Program-made: the position numbers and the translations under genes
From: Mesonia phycicola
GTDB lineage: Bacteria > Bacteroidota > Bacteroidia > Flavobacteriales > Flavobacteriaceae
Direction: 5' to 3'
Length of the DNA: 64,000 nucleotides
Assembly (NCBI RefSeq): GCF_900141885.1
Contig: NZ_FQYY01000006.1
Coordinates: 124,001 to 188,000 of the forward strand
Notes under the pieces: generated by a model
The model's input: the letters and a program-made list of their open reading frames with translations, nothing else
Database searches by the model: none
Told to the model about the DNA's origin: nothing
Part shown: positions 33,948 through 45,560 of the stretch, piece after piece
Layout: the number at the start of each line of letters is the position of its first letter
How positions within the stretch are numbered: the first letter of the stretch is position 1

Positions 33948-34999
33948 TTTTTATTTTTATAAATTTCTAATAAATCGGTGTTAACTTTCTCTTTTTGTGG
34001 ATGCTCTCCAACTAAGCTAGGCGCTTTAATCCCATTTTTAAATAAACAATCTCCAGTAAATACACGAGCCTCATCCCAGAGGTTAGCATCAATAAAAGTT
34101 TGTAAAGTTTGTTTACCACCTTCAATAATAACCGATTGCAACTCGTGTTGGTAAAGTATTTTACAAACTTCTTTGGCAAGATTTAAGCTAAAATCAACCT
34201 CTTCTACATAAATATTTTCTTTTTTTAAGGCGGGAGGGATATCGGTCTTTAAGTCGGTTATCACGATAGTTTTAATCGTATTATCAAATAAATGAGAGTC
34301 TTGCGGAATACGTAAATTTCTGTCTAAAACCACGCGAACCGGACTTTTACCTTCCCAAAGTCTAGTATTTAGTTTTGGGTTGTCTTTAACGGCAGTTTGC
34401 GTGCCTACCAGAATACTTTGTTCTTCACTACGCCATTTATGTACCAATTGTTTAGAGTGAGAATTGGTAATCCAAACTGGCTCTCGATTTTCTTGAGTAG
34501 CAGGGGCAATAAAACCGTCTTTAGATTGTGCCCATTTTAAAATAATGTAAGGCCTTTGGTGTTTATGAAAAGTAAAAAAGCGTTTGTTTAATTCTTTGCA
34601 ATCTTCTTCTAAAACGCCTAAAACCACATCACAGCCTGCACTAATTAATTTTTGTATACCACGGCCTTGCACTTTTGCAAACGGATCCATAGTACCAATA
34701 ACCACGCGCTTTATTTTATTAGCAATTATTAAATCGCTACAAGGTGGTGTTTTACCAAAATGAGAACAAGGTTCTAAACTCACATAAATAGTAGCTTTTT
34801 TTAATAAGCTTTTATCTTTAACAGAATTAACTGCATTAACTTCTGCATGAGGTTCTCCTGCTTTCTGGTGCCAGCCTTCCCCAATAATTTGATCTTGATA
34901 CACAATAACACTACCAACCAATGGGTTAGGGTAGGTGTTTCCGGTAGCATTTTTTGCCAATTGAATGCAACGCTGTAAATAGAATTCGTGTTTTTTCAC
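33944..34999 (-). CDS. ribD: Bifunctional riboflavin deaminase/reductase RibD
   Basis: RibD carries out the second and third steps of riboflavin synthesis: it deaminates the GTP-derived pyrimidine and then reduces its ribosyl side chain. The 351-residue protein has the deaminase zinc site at H51/E53 (HAEVNAV) and C78/C87 (EPCSHFGKTPPCSD). The reductase domain begins near 145 (PYIILKWAQSKDGFI), with the GGKQTLQTFIDANLWDE motif late in the chain. The start codon is GTG, preceded by AAGGA. It heads an overlapping operon with the HAD, EamA and YigZ genes. Confidence 0.96.
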   Translation of the reverse strand: MKKHEFYLQRCIQLAKNATGNTYPNPLVGSVIVYQDQIIGEGWHQKAGEPHAEVNAVNSVKDKSLLKKATIYVSLEPCSHFGKTPPCSDLIIANKIKRVVIGTMDPFAKVQGRGIQKLISAGCDVVLGVLEEDCKELNKRFFTFHKHQRPYIILKWAQSKDGFIAPATQENREPVWITNSHSKQLVHKWRSEEQSILVGTQTAVKDNPKLNTRLWEGKSPVRVVLDRNLRIPQDSHLFDNTIKTIVITDLKTDIPPALKKENIYVEEVDFSLNLAKEVCKILYQHELQSVIIEGGKQTLQTFIDANLWDEARVFTGDCLFKNGIKAPSLVGEHPQKEKVNTDLLEIYKNKK

Positions 35000-35074
35000 T
35001 TCCTTGTTTTTCTAAGTAAAAATCTTAAAATAATTGCGACCTTTGTTAGTCAAAAATAGCATGAAAAATTTACA

Positions 35075-35563
35075 ATGAAGAAGCTAATAATTCGTCCTAT
35101 TCAACCAAAAGATAATCAAGTGGTAGCACAAATGATACGAGAGGTTTTGGTAGAAATGGGAGCACCAAAAGTTGGTACAGCTTATGAAGATAAAACGCTA
35201 GAAACTATGTTTGAGGCGTATCAACAAAAAAGAGCAACATATTTTGTAGTAGAAGAAGACGGAGAAATTATTGATAGTGCAGGTATTGCTCATTTAGAAG
35301 GAGAAAAAGAAAATGTATGCGAATTGCAAAAAATGTATTTTTCTGCAAAAGCAAGAGGCAGAGGTTTAGGGAGTAAAATGATGAAAATTTGTTTAGAATT
35401 TGCCAAAGAGCAAGGTTTTACTCAATGCTATTTAGAGACTTTACCGTATATGAAGGCGGCGCAAAAATTATATAAACGTACAGGGTTCAAAGAAATTGAT
35501 TGCCGTATGGGAAGTACAGGTCATTATTCTTGCGATGTTTGGATGCTGAAAGAATTAAATTAG
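35075..35563 (+). CDS. GNAT family N-acetyltransferase
   Basis: This 162-residue acetyl-CoA-dependent acyltransferase has the pyrophosphate-binding motif A YFSAKARGRGLGSKMMKICL (about 88-107) with its R-G-x-G-L-G loop, and motif B with LYKRTGFKEID near the end. The N-terminus (IIRPIQPKDNQVVAQMIREV) is typical of the fold. The substrate cannot be inferred. Divergent from ribD and followed by prmC. Confidence 0.92.
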   Translation: MKKLIIRPIQPKDNQVVAQMIREVLVEMGAPKVGTAYEDKTLETMFEAYQQKRATYFVVEEDGEIIDSAGIAHLEGEKENVCELQKMYFSAKARGRGLGSKMMKICLEFAKEQGFTQCYLETLPYMKAAQKLYKRTGFKEIDCRMGSTGHYSCDVWMLKELN

Positions 35564-35566
35564 CAG

Positions 35567-35597
35567 GATACGATACTGAAGCAAATTCAACATAACG
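35567..35597. repeat. Possible remnant of the palindromic repeat family
   Basis: A very degenerate segment (TACTGAAGCAAATTCAACAT) lies between the GNAT and prmC genes and only loosely matches the TGCTGAA...TTCAGCA pattern. The assignment is weak. Confidence 0.25.
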
Positions 35598-35619
35598 AAA
35601 GTATAAATTAAAAGAGATT

Positions 35620-36483
35620 TTGAAACTAAAAACATACAAAGCTAAATTTTACGAAAAATTACTTTCTCTATTTCCAGAAACGGAAGTAGAGTCTTTTTTC
35701 TATTTATTAACCGAAGCTTATTTAGAGAAAACTAGAATTCAGTTAGCATTGGAGCCAGATTTCGAAATCAATTCGGAGCAACTTCAGCAGTTTGAAAAAG
35801 CATTACAGCGATTATTTCAGCAAGAACCTATACAGTATATTTTAGAAGAAACAGAGTTTTTCGGGTATCCTTTTCAGGTGAATCAATATACATTAATTCC
35901 GCGTCCAGAAACAGAAGAGTTAGTAGCTTGGATTATTGAAGATGTAGCGGCGAGAAAACAAGAAACAAACACCGCTAAAATTTCTATTTTAGATATAGGT
36001 ACTGGGAGTGGTTGCATACCTATAAGTTTAGCAAAAGAACTTCCGCAGGCAAAAGTAAGTTCTATAGATGTTTCTAAAGAAGCTTTACAAATAGCACAAA
36101 ATAATTCAGCCTTAAATCAAGTAGAGGTAAAATTTATTCAGCAAGATATTTTACAAGCAGAGAGTTTACCTGAAAAGTATGAGGTGATTGTGTCTAATCC
36201 GCCTTATGTTCGTGAGTTAGAGAAAGAGCAAATGCATCAAAATGTACTCGATTTTGAACCAGAATTAGCATTGTTTGTAGAAGATAATAATCCGTTAATT
36301 TTCTATCGTAAAATAGCTAGGTTGGCTAAAAATGCACTAACCAAAAATGGTGTTTTGTATTTTGAAATCAACGAATATTTACCTGAAGAAATGGTATCTT
36401 TGTTAGAAGAAATTGGTTACCAACATATCGAGTTAAAAAAAGATATATTTGGTAAATTTAGAATGTGTAAAGCTTCCTTTTAA
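35620..36483 (+). CDS. prmC: Peptide chain release factor N5-glutamine methyltransferase
   Basis: PrmC methylates the GGQ glutamine of release factors RF1 and RF2. The 287-residue protein has the N-terminal helical recognition domain (about 1-85), the linker YTLIPRPETEELV, SAM motif I LDIGTGSGCIPISLAKE (about 124-140) and the catalytic NPPY at 193-196. The start is TTG (35620), preceded by AAAGAGA. No ATG is present before the conserved region, so TTG is the best choice. Confidence 0.95.
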   Translation: MKLKTYKAKFYEKLLSLFPETEVESFFYLLTEAYLEKTRIQLALEPDFEINSEQLQQFEKALQRLFQQEPIQYILEETEFFGYPFQVNQYTLIPRPETEELVAWIIEDVAARKQETNTAKISILDIGTGSGCIPISLAKELPQAKVSSIDVSKEALQIAQNNSALNQVEVKFIQQDILQAESLPEKYEVIVSNPPYVRELEKEQMHQNVLDFEPELALFVEDNNPLIFYRKIARLAKNALTKNGVLYFEINEYLPEEMVSLLEEIGYQHIELKKDIFGKFRMCKASF

Positions 36484-36530
36484 TAAGGATTTTATCACGT
36501 TATTTGTTTTTTTAAAATAACAATAGAAGA

Positions 36531-36562
36531 TTCGTTATTCTGAATTTATTTCAGAATCTCAT
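36531..36562 (+). repeat. Intergenic palindromic repeat, copy E
   Basis: TTCGTTATTCTGAATTTATT followed by TCAGAATCTCAT. TTCTGAA and TTCAGAA pair; the flanks match the family with GTTAT instead of GTCAT. It lies between prmC and the LOG gene. Confidence 0.55.
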
Positions 36563-36663
36563 TAGTTTTTTGATTATATCTTGAAGATTCTCTGAAAGCA
36601 AAATTTGAAAGCTTTACTTAAGTTGGAAATAAAAAGAATACTTATTCAGAAAAAATAATCCAT

Positions 36664-37281
36664 ATGAATTCAACTGAAAAACCTGCTGTGAACTTTATTA
36701 AAAGCATAGCAGTATTTTGCGGAAGCAGCGATAGTAACGATGAATTTATTTATAGTCAGGCATACGAGCTAGGAAGAACGTTGGCAAATAAAAATATAGA
36801 TTTAGTTTACGGCGGAAGCAAACTAGGCTTAATGGGGCAAGTAGCAAAAGGAGCTTTAGAAAACGACGGACTTGCGTTTGGTGTGATCCCCGAGTTTTTA
36901 AAAACCAAAGAAATTGTACATCGAGATCTTACCGACTTAATTACCACGCAAGATATGCACGAGCGTAAATTAAAAATGCACGAGATGAGCGATGGTTTTA
37001 TCATGCTTCCTGGTGGTTTTGGTACGTTTGAAGAGTTTTTTGAAATACTTACTTGGGCACAATTAGGTTTGCATAAAAAACCAATTGGCATTTTAAATAC
37101 CGAAGGTTACTATAACGATTTGTTAATGATGTTTAATAACATGGTAACTAAAGGTTTATTAAAAAATGAAACACTAGCTCTTATTTTAGTTTCAGACTCT
37201 ATAGAAATTTTATTAGATAAAATGCATAGCTATGAGTCTAAAGTAGAAACTAAATGGCTTACCGATAAAGAGCAGACTTAA
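36664..37281 (+). CDS. LOG family protein (TIGR00730; nucleotide 5'-monophosphate phosphoribohydrolase type)
   Basis: This 205-residue Rossmann-like protein has the family motifs YGGSKLGLMGQVAKGAL (about 55-71) and PGGFGTFEEFFEILTW (about 118-133, the PGGxGTxxE signature). LOG enzymes release adenine-type bases from nucleoside monophosphates; in plants and some bacteria this makes cytokinins. The bacterial housekeeping role is probably nucleotide salvage or clearance. Followed after 37 bases by the DUF1304 gene. Confidence 0.94.
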   Translation: MNSTEKPAVNFIKSIAVFCGSSDSNDEFIYSQAYELGRTLANKNIDLVYGGSKLGLMGQVAKGALENDGLAFGVIPEFLKTKEIVHRDLTDLITTQDMHERKLKMHEMSDGFIMLPGGFGTFEEFFEILTWAQLGLHKKPIGILNTEGYYNDLLMMFNNMVTKGLLKNETLALILVSDSIEILLDKMHSYESKVETKWLTDKEQT

Positions 37282-37318
37282 TAAATTATTAAATTTTCAT
37301 ATTCAAATCTCTATTATA

Positions 37319-39701
<2,383 letters not shown>

Positions 39702-39744
39702 TTAACATCTAAGTAGGTGAAAAACTTTTCAAAATAAAAGTGAA

Positions 39745-41175
39745 ATGATGGAGAAAATTGCGGTAATTGGAGGTTTAGGTACCCTTTCTGGGGGAGATTT
39801 GTTTTTTAAGCTATTAAAAAATCAGGAGGTTTTAAATCATCAAAATAAATATCATTTTATTTTTGAGCAGCAACCTTACCGCCAAATAGAATCTGCTCTA
39901 CACGAAGAAGAAGATATAAAATCTAGAAAATTTTATACGTTTTCTATTTGCAAGAACTTTGAAGTTAAAGAGGTTTCTAAAATTTTATTGCCATGTTTTG
40001 CAAGTCATTCGTTTTTAGAAGAATTACAGAAAGAAACTACTATTTCTATTGTTAATATTTTTCATGCAATTACACATCATTTAACTTCAAAAATTGAAAA
40101 AGGAGCAAAAGTAGGAGTGTTAACATCCAATTTTGTAAAAGAATCGTTTTTACTTAATAAGCATTTGGCAGATTATGAGTTGGTTTTCCCTAGCAATCAG
40201 GCTAAACTTATGGATGCAATTTACGGTAAAACTGGCATAAAGAACGGAAATTTAGACGGTCTGCCACTCGAGTTTGTGTATCAAGCTTGTTTAGAATTAA
40301 AAGAAAAAGGTTGTAAGGTTATTTTACCTTGTATTACAGAAATTTCTCTTGTTGTAAATCAGTTAAGAAAGCGAGGTATTTCTATTATAGATGTGAATGA
40401 GGTTTATGCCAATTATGCATTACAAATAGGTAATGTTAAATCTCAGAGTCAACCATTTAAATTAGGCATTGTTGGCGGTGTTGGGCCTTCTGCTACGGTA
40501 GATTTTATGAATAAAGTTATTTTAAGTACACCTGCAGCTAAAGATCAAGACCATATTAAAATGGTGGTAGAGCAAAATCCGCAAATTCCAGATAGAACTG
40601 CCAATTTAATTTTGAATGAAACAGACCCTACCATTGCTTTGTTTTCTACTTGTAAAAAATTAGAAGCCGCAGGCTCTAACGCAATAGCTATACCTTGTAA
40701 TACCGCACATGCTTTTGTAAAAGAAATTCAAGCGCATTTAAATATTCCTATTGTGAATATGATTACTACAACTGCGGAGTTTATTCTGAAAAATTATGGA
40801 AAAAATACAAAAGTAGGTTTACTAGCTACCACTGGTACAGTAAAAAGTAATGTTTACTTAGATGTACTTAAAAAGTATGAACTTCAAGTTGTAATTCCAG
40901 ATGAGGTACATCAAAACCATGTGATGGAAAGTATTTATGGAGATTTGGGCGTAAAAGCTGGGTATACTACCGGTTCTTGTAAAGAAGAAATTATGAAAGG
41001 AGTTAATTATTTACTAGCTGAAGGAGCGCAAGTTATTATTTTAGGTTGTACAGAATTACCACTTTTATTTACAAATACTAAAGAAATAAACGATAAAGAT
41101 AGGTCTGTACCTTTGATAGACCCTACTTTAATTTTAGCAGAAAAAGTGGTAGAGTTAGCTACTCTAAAAGACTAA
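39745..41175 (+). CDS. Tandem-domain aspartate/glutamate racemase family protein
   Basis: This 476-residue protein has two Asp/Glu racemase-like halves. The C-terminal half (about 237-476) is canonical: KLGIVGGVGPSATVDF, catalytic C317 in IPCNTAHAF and C434 in ILGCTELPLLF. The N-terminal half (1-230) has the same plan, IAVIGGLGTLSGGDLF, with C84 in LPCFASHSF and C195 in ILPCITEIS. There the PCNTxH motif is altered to PCFASH. Both cysteines survive in each half. Whether the first half is active, uses another substrate, or is structural is open. Convergent with the split nucleotidase genes. Confidence 0.85.
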   Translation: MMEKIAVIGGLGTLSGGDLFFKLLKNQEVLNHQNKYHFIFEQQPYRQIESALHEEEDIKSRKFYTFSICKNFEVKEVSKILLPCFASHSFLEELQKETTISIVNIFHAITHHLTSKIEKGAKVGVLTSNFVKESFLLNKHLADYELVFPSNQAKLMDAIYGKTGIKNGNLDGLPLEFVYQACLELKEKGCKVILPCITEISLVVNQLRKRGISIIDVNEVYANYALQIGNVKSQSQPFKLGIVGGVGPSATVDFMNKVILSTPAAKDQDHIKMVVEQNPQIPDRTANLILNETDPTIALFSTCKKLEAAGSNAIAIPCNTAHAFVKEIQAHLNIPIVNMITTTAEFILKNYGKNTKVGLLATTGTVKSNVYLDVLKKYELQVVIPDEVHQNHVMESIYGDLGVKAGYTTGSCKEEIMKGVNYLLAEGAQVIILGCTELPLLFTNTKEINDKDRSVPLIDPTLILAEKVVELATLKD

Positions 41176-41192
41176 ATTAATTTCAAAATTAT

Positions 41193-42104
41193 TTAAACTT
41201 CAATAGCAATTCCGTCTGCAGAGATGTTATTTTCTTCATCTAAATAAAAATCAATTCTACCTAAGTTTACACCTGCCCAACCAGTTTGATTAACAAGAAC
41301 TTTTTTACCTATCATATTTTCTACAATAGTTGGTTTTTCTAAAAAAGTGTGGGTGTGGCCACCAATAATTAAATCTATATCTTTAGTTTGTTCTGCTAAT
41401 TTTAGGTCTGATATTTTATTGTGTTTATAGCTGTACCCTAAATGAGAAAGACAGATAACCAAATCGCATTTTTCTTCTTGCTTTAGTTTTTTTGTCATTT
41501 CTTGAGCAATTTCAACAGGATTTAAATATTTGGTCTCTTTGTAATTTTTTTTACTAACCAATCCGTCTAATTCAATTCCCAGTCCAAAAACGCCAATCTT
41601 TACACCATCTTTTGTAAATATTTGGTAATCTTTTACTTTTCCATCGAGTACAGTATTGGTAAAGTTGTAATTAGAGCTAATAAAACTAAAGTTTGCGTGA
41701 GGTAATTGAGCGTTAAGACCATCGATACCATTATCAAAATCGTGATTACCTAAAGTAGCAGCGTCATATTTAAGTTTACTCATAAGCTTAAACTCAAGTT
41801 CACCACCATAAAAATTAAAAAAAGGAGTACCTTGAAAAATATCTCCAGCATCTAAAAGAAGCGTATTTGGGTTTTCTTTTCTAATACTTTCGATAAGTGT
41901 ATATCTTCTAGAAACGCCACCTAAGTTAGGGTATTTTGCGTCATCTACCGGAAAAGGCTGTATGTGGCTATGCACATCATTAGTGTGTAAAATAGTAATG
42001 TGTTTTCTAGCTGTTTTAAAAGAAGAAGAAAGTAAGCCTAAGCCTCCAATTCCTGTTAAAATTCCGGCTGCTGTTGTATTTTGTATAAAGGTTTTTCTTT
42101 TCAT
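41193..42104 (-). CDS. Metallophosphoesterase (5'-nucleotidase N-terminal domain), Tat-type signal
   Basis: This 303-residue exported calcineurin-like phosphoesterase corresponds to the catalytic N-terminal half of periplasmic 5'-nucleotidase/UshA. Metal motifs are HTNDVHSHIQP (about 39-49), LLDAGDIFQGTPF, TLGNHDFDNGIDG and the late GGHTHTFLEKP. The N-terminus carries a hydrophobic signal with a possible twin-arginine-like start (MKRKTFIQNTTAAG). It lies 1 base after the gene for the C-terminal half. Together the two would rebuild one nucleotidase from separate chains. Confidence 0.92.
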   Translation of the reverse strand: MKRKTFIQNTTAAGILTGIGGLGLLSSSFKTARKHITILHTNDVHSHIQPFPVDDAKYPNLGGVSRRYTLIESIRKENPNTLLLDAGDIFQGTPFFNFYGGELEFKLMSKLKYDAATLGNHDFDNGIDGLNAQLPHANFSFISSNYNFTNTVLDGKVKDYQIFTKDGVKIGVFGLGIELDGLVSKKNYKETKYLNPVEIAQEMTKKLKQEEKCDLVICLSHLGYSYKHNKISDLKLAEQTKDIDLIIGGHTHTFLEKPTIVENMIGKKVLVNQTGWAGVNLGRIDFYLDEENNISADGIAIEV

Positions 42105-42105
42105 C

Positions 42106-42870
42106 TTACTTTTCTAACTTTATAAAACGTTGATCTCTAACTGGAGCTATAGTGTCTTTCTTTTTAAAATAATCTATAAAAAGATTTCTTAGTTTATAGT
42201 TCATATTAATTACAGTATCTGTTTTTGCTAAAAAGTCCATATGATCACCACCTAATTGTAAGTAATCGTTAGTAGCAACATAATAAGTCAGGTTGGTATC
42301 AATAGGTTTTTTTTGAATCAAAGATTTTTGAATGCTTCCGTCTGCATTGAGTATAAGTTGAGCACCAGCTAAAGGGTGTGCCGTTTGGTTTTTTGCTAAG
42401 TATTGAAAAAGCTCTTGCATAGTTTTACCACTTAGTTTAACTACCACTGCTTCATTTTCAAAAGGCATAATATTGTAGGCTGTTTTAGTGGTGACATCTC
42501 CTTTATTAATACTAGCTCTAATACCTCCATAATTTAACAAAACCACATCTAAGCTGTCATTCATTCTTGAAACAAAAATAGGAGTAAGCATTTCCATCAC
42601 AGCATCTGCTTCCATATTACCTATTGCAGTGTTATATTTGGCATCACTTTTAGAGAGAGATTTGGGAGCATAAGCTAGCGTTGTACTCATTTCTTTGTTA
42701 ATGTGCTCTGCGTAGGGAGCTATAAATTGATCTAACTCTGCATTAGAAGAAATAGTATCTGTTACTTGAATTTCTTCTCCTTCAATTTTAGCAACCGCTA
42801 AGGCTTGGTCTTTACAAGAATAGAATATACTAACAGCAAAAATGCAGCTAGCTTTTAAAAATAGTTTCAT
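42106..42870 (-). CDS. 5'-nucleotidase C-terminal domain lipoprotein
   Basis: This 254-residue lipoprotein (lipobox IFYSC, C19) matches the substrate-binding C-terminal domain of 5'-nucleotidases. It has NTAIGNMEADAVMEMLTPIF, VVLLNYGGIRASINKGDVT, YNIMPFENEAVVVKLSGKT and YYVATNDYLQLGGDHMDFL. It has no metallophosphoesterase motif of its own. It directly precedes the catalytic half in the operon, so the two products are expected to pair in the periplasm. This split arrangement is, from memory, seen in other flavobacteria. Confidence 0.92.
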   Translation of the reverse strand: MKLFLKASCIFAVSIFYSCKDQALAVAKIEGEEIQVTDTISSNAELDQFIAPYAEHINKEMSTTLAYAPKSLSKSDAKYNTAIGNMEADAVMEMLTPIFVSRMNDSLDVVLLNYGGIRASINKGDVTTKTAYNIMPFENEAVVVKLSGKTMQELFQYLAKNQTAHPLAGAQLILNADGSIQKSLIQKKPIDTNLTYYVATNDYLQLGGDHMDFLAKTDTVINMNYKLRNLFIDYFKKKDTIAPVRDQRFIKLEK

Positions 42871-43022
42871 AAGAAATAATTGATATGCGAATATAAAAAG
42901 AGAATATGTAATCTTTTTACTAAAACATAAAAAGCTAACGTAAATATATTATGCAATTATTGTAGTAAGTGATGTAACTTTTTGTCAAATTTGTAGTCTT
43001 ATTGACTAAAATAACTAAATTA

Positions 43023-44891
43023 ATGAAAAAAGTAATGTATGCTGTTGCTATGGTAGCGGCCTTAGTAGGTTGTAAATCAACGCAACAAGAAGCTAATAAA
43101 GATTTAGTAGTAGCTAAATTAGATTTAGTAAATGTTCAAGACGATAAAGTAATGGTAAGTGTAGATCCGGGTAAATTTATCACCCCAGAAACTACATTTT
43201 ATATTCCTAAAACTGTGCCAGGTACTTATTCTACAGATAATTACGGGAAATTTATAGAAGGTTTAAAAGCATTAGATTACGATGGTAATGAGTTATCTGT
43301 TACTAAATTAGATGATAACTCTTGGAAAATTAGCAATGCAATAGCATTAGATAAAGTTACCTATTGGGTAAATGATACTTATGATATAGATGGGGAAGAG
43401 GGTGTTTTCTCTCCAGCAGGAACTAATATAGCTGCTGGTGAAAACTTTATGCTGAATTTACATGGTTTTGTAGGTTATTTTGAAGGATTGTCTGAAAAGC
43501 CATACCAATTACTAATTAATCATCCTAAAAACTTAAATGCAGGGACATCTCTAACAAAAATAGAGGTAGAGACAGAAGAAGGTGTAGATTATGTAACAGA
43601 TCAGTTTAATGTAGATCGTTATTTTCAAGTAACCGATCATCCAATTATGTATTCTGTACCAGATACTACAAGTTTTGTAATGCAAGGCATGAAGGTGAAA
43701 TTAGATGTTTACTCTCCAAATAAAATGGTGTCTGTACAAGATGTTGCTCCTAAATTAAAAGAAATGATGCAGGCGCAAAAAAGCTTTTTAGGAGATTTTG
43801 ATAATACAGGAACCTATGCGGTTTTATTATACTTGTCAGATATTAATAAACCAGATGCTCAAGGTTTTGGTGCATTAGAGCATCACACTTCTACCACCGT
43901 GGTGTTGCCAGAATCTATGGGAATAGAGCGTTTAAATGAAACGATGAAAGATGTAGTTTCTCACGAGTTTTTTCATATAATTACTCCGTTAAGTGTACAT
44001 TCTAACGAAGTTCACTACTTTAATTATAACGACCCAGAAATGTCTCAACACCTTTGGATGTACGAGGGAGTTACAGAATATTTTGCAAACTTATTTCAAG
44101 TAAACCAAAAATTAATTGATCACCAGTCTTTTTATGATCGTATGGCAGAGAAAATAGCTTCTTCAAAATCTTTTGATGATACTATGCCGTTTACAGTGAT
44201 GAGTGAAAATATTTTAGATGAAAAATATGAAAGCAGCTACTATAATGTATATCAAAAAGGAGCTTTAATAGGTATGTCTTTAGATATTCGTTTGCGTGAA
44301 TTAAGTAATGGAGAAATGGGTATTTTAGACTTAATGAAGAAATTAAGTAACAAATACGGGAAAAATAAACCATTTAACGATGAAGATTTAATACCTGCAA
44401 TTGTAGAGTTAACTTATCCAGAAATTCAATCATTTTTTAATGATTACGTAAGCGGAACTACGCCAATACCGTACAACACTTTCTTTGAAAAAGTTGGAGT
44501 AGCAGAAATGCAAACAGAAGTAGAGACAGGAATGTTTTTAAAAGGTCAAGAACCATATATAGATGGTAACCCTCAAACTAAAGAATTATTTTTTAGAGAA
44601 GGTATTGTGTTTAATTCATTTTTAAAAGAATTAGGAGTAAAACCTAAAGACACTATAATCTCTATGAACGGAACAGCATATACCATAGAAAATGTATATG
44701 GTTTAATTATGACTTCTCAGGCGTTAAAAGAAGGAGATAAAGTTACTATAGAAGTAGAAAGAGATGGAAAGAAAATAAATTTAGAAGCAAACTACAAAAC
44801 CCCAATGGGTTCACAAACTGCATTACAAGAAATGGAGTTATCTAGTGATGATAAACGCGTAAAGCTTAGAAAAGCTTGGTTAGGTAATTAA
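43023..44891 (+). CDS. M61 family peptidase, lipoprotein
   Basis: This 622-residue predicted lipoprotein (MKKVMYAVAMVAALVGC, C17) belongs to the M61 glycyl aminopeptidase-like group. HEFFH at 314-318 binds zinc and the following WMYEGVTEYFANL supplies the third ligand. A PDZ-like domain closes the chain (about 525-605, LGVKPKDTIISMNGTAY). The N-terminal beta domain (about 30-180) is typical. The ATG at 43023 is preferred over a TTG seven codons upstream because it starts the signal peptide. A terminator follows. Confidence 0.93.
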   Translation: MKKVMYAVAMVAALVGCKSTQQEANKDLVVAKLDLVNVQDDKVMVSVDPGKFITPETTFYIPKTVPGTYSTDNYGKFIEGLKALDYDGNELSVTKLDDNSWKISNAIALDKVTYWVNDTYDIDGEEGVFSPAGTNIAAGENFMLNLHGFVGYFEGLSEKPYQLLINHPKNLNAGTSLTKIEVETEEGVDYVTDQFNVDRYFQVTDHPIMYSVPDTTSFVMQGMKVKLDVYSPNKMVSVQDVAPKLKEMMQAQKSFLGDFDNTGTYAVLLYLSDINKPDAQGFGALEHHTSTTVVLPESMGIERLNETMKDVVSHEFFHIITPLSVHSNEVHYFNYNDPEMSQHLWMYEGVTEYFANLFQVNQKLIDHQSFYDRMAEKIASSKSFDDTMPFTVMSENILDEKYESSYYNVYQKGALIGMSLDIRLRELSNGEMGILDLMKKLSNKYGKNKPFNDEDLIPAIVELTYPEIQSFFNDYVSGTTPIPYNTFFEKVGVAEMQTEVETGMFLKGQEPYIDGNPQTKELFFREGIVFNSFLKELGVKPKDTIISMNGTAYTIENVYGLIMTSQALKEGDKVTIEVERDGKKINLEANYKTPMGSQTALQEMELSSDDKRVKLRKAWLGN

Positions 44892-44919
44892 ACTAGATAG
44901 TAATAAAGTATAAATTTTT

Positions 44920-44949
44920 AAAGCTGTCTTTAATAGGCAGCTTTTTTTT
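44920..44949 (+). terminator. Terminator after the M61 peptidase gene
   Basis: AAAGCTGTCT and AGGCAGCTTT form a stem with one mismatch, followed by a run of eight T. Confidence 0.75.
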
Positions 44950-45006
44950 GTATGTATAAGCTTTAAAAATGATGTAAAGTAAAGATTAAATTTCTATTAT
45001 AAATCT

Positions 45007-45014
45007 TACATTTG
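45007..45014 (+). promoter_or_regulatory. Possible -7 promoter element of the DUF6913-dapA unit
   Basis: TACATTTG matches TAnnTTTG 24 bases before the DUF6913 ATG. No TTG at 17-23 bases upstream is present. Confidence 0.45.
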
Positions 45015-45037
45015 CGGGGCTGTTATCAAAAAAATAA

Positions 45038-45541
45038 ATGTTTCAGAAATTAAAAATTAAATCAGCAGAAAAAGTAGTTGAAAATTGTATACTTCAACAC
45101 CAACCTAAAGCAGTAAAATCTATTCAAAAAATGGGAGTCATTTTAGATGGATCATTGTTAGAATTAGGTTTGAAATTAGCTTTGTTAGAAAAAGAACTAG
45201 CTGCAATTACAAAAAAATATCAACTTATTATTTTTTCTGAAACCGAAATAGAAAATTACCTCACCTACAATAAAAAAGATTTAAGCTGGAGAGGTAAGTT
45301 TAAACCAATGACAGAAGCTGCTAACTTTCAGCAAGAAAAGTTTGATGTATTAATAAATTATTTCAATTTAGAAAAACCAGAATTATCTATTTTGGGAGCT
45401 TGTGCTTCATCAAACATGAAAATAGGTTTTTCTCCCTCGGTAAAAAAAGGTTTAAATGATTTGTCTATTAAAGTAGACCCTTTAAAAGTTGAAGTTTTTA
45501 TTAAAGAATTAAAGAAATATTTAGCAATTATAAACCAATAA
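45038..45541 (+). CDS. Conserved flavobacterial protein, likely DUF6913
   Basis: This 167-residue cytosolic protein has no signal peptide or membrane segment. It resembles the short DUF6913 proteins found just upstream of dapA in Flavobacteriaceae. Features are [15 protein letters not shown], a [11 protein letters not shown] segment and a C-terminal amphipathic helix ([17 protein letters not shown]). The [19 protein letters not shown] part may form a small beta-alpha core. Function is unknown. The dapA ATG lies 19 bases downstream, so co-transcription is likely. Confidence 0.75.
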   Translation: MFQKLKIKSAEKVVENCILQHQPKAVKSIQKMGVILDGSLLELGLKLALLEKELAAITKKYQLIIFSETEIENYLTYNKKDLSWRGKFKPMTEAANFQQEKFDVLINYFNLEKPELSILGACASSNMKIGFSPSVKKGLNDLSIKVDPLKVEVFIKELKKYLAIINQ

Positions 45542-45560
45542 TAAATTAACCAACAATAAA

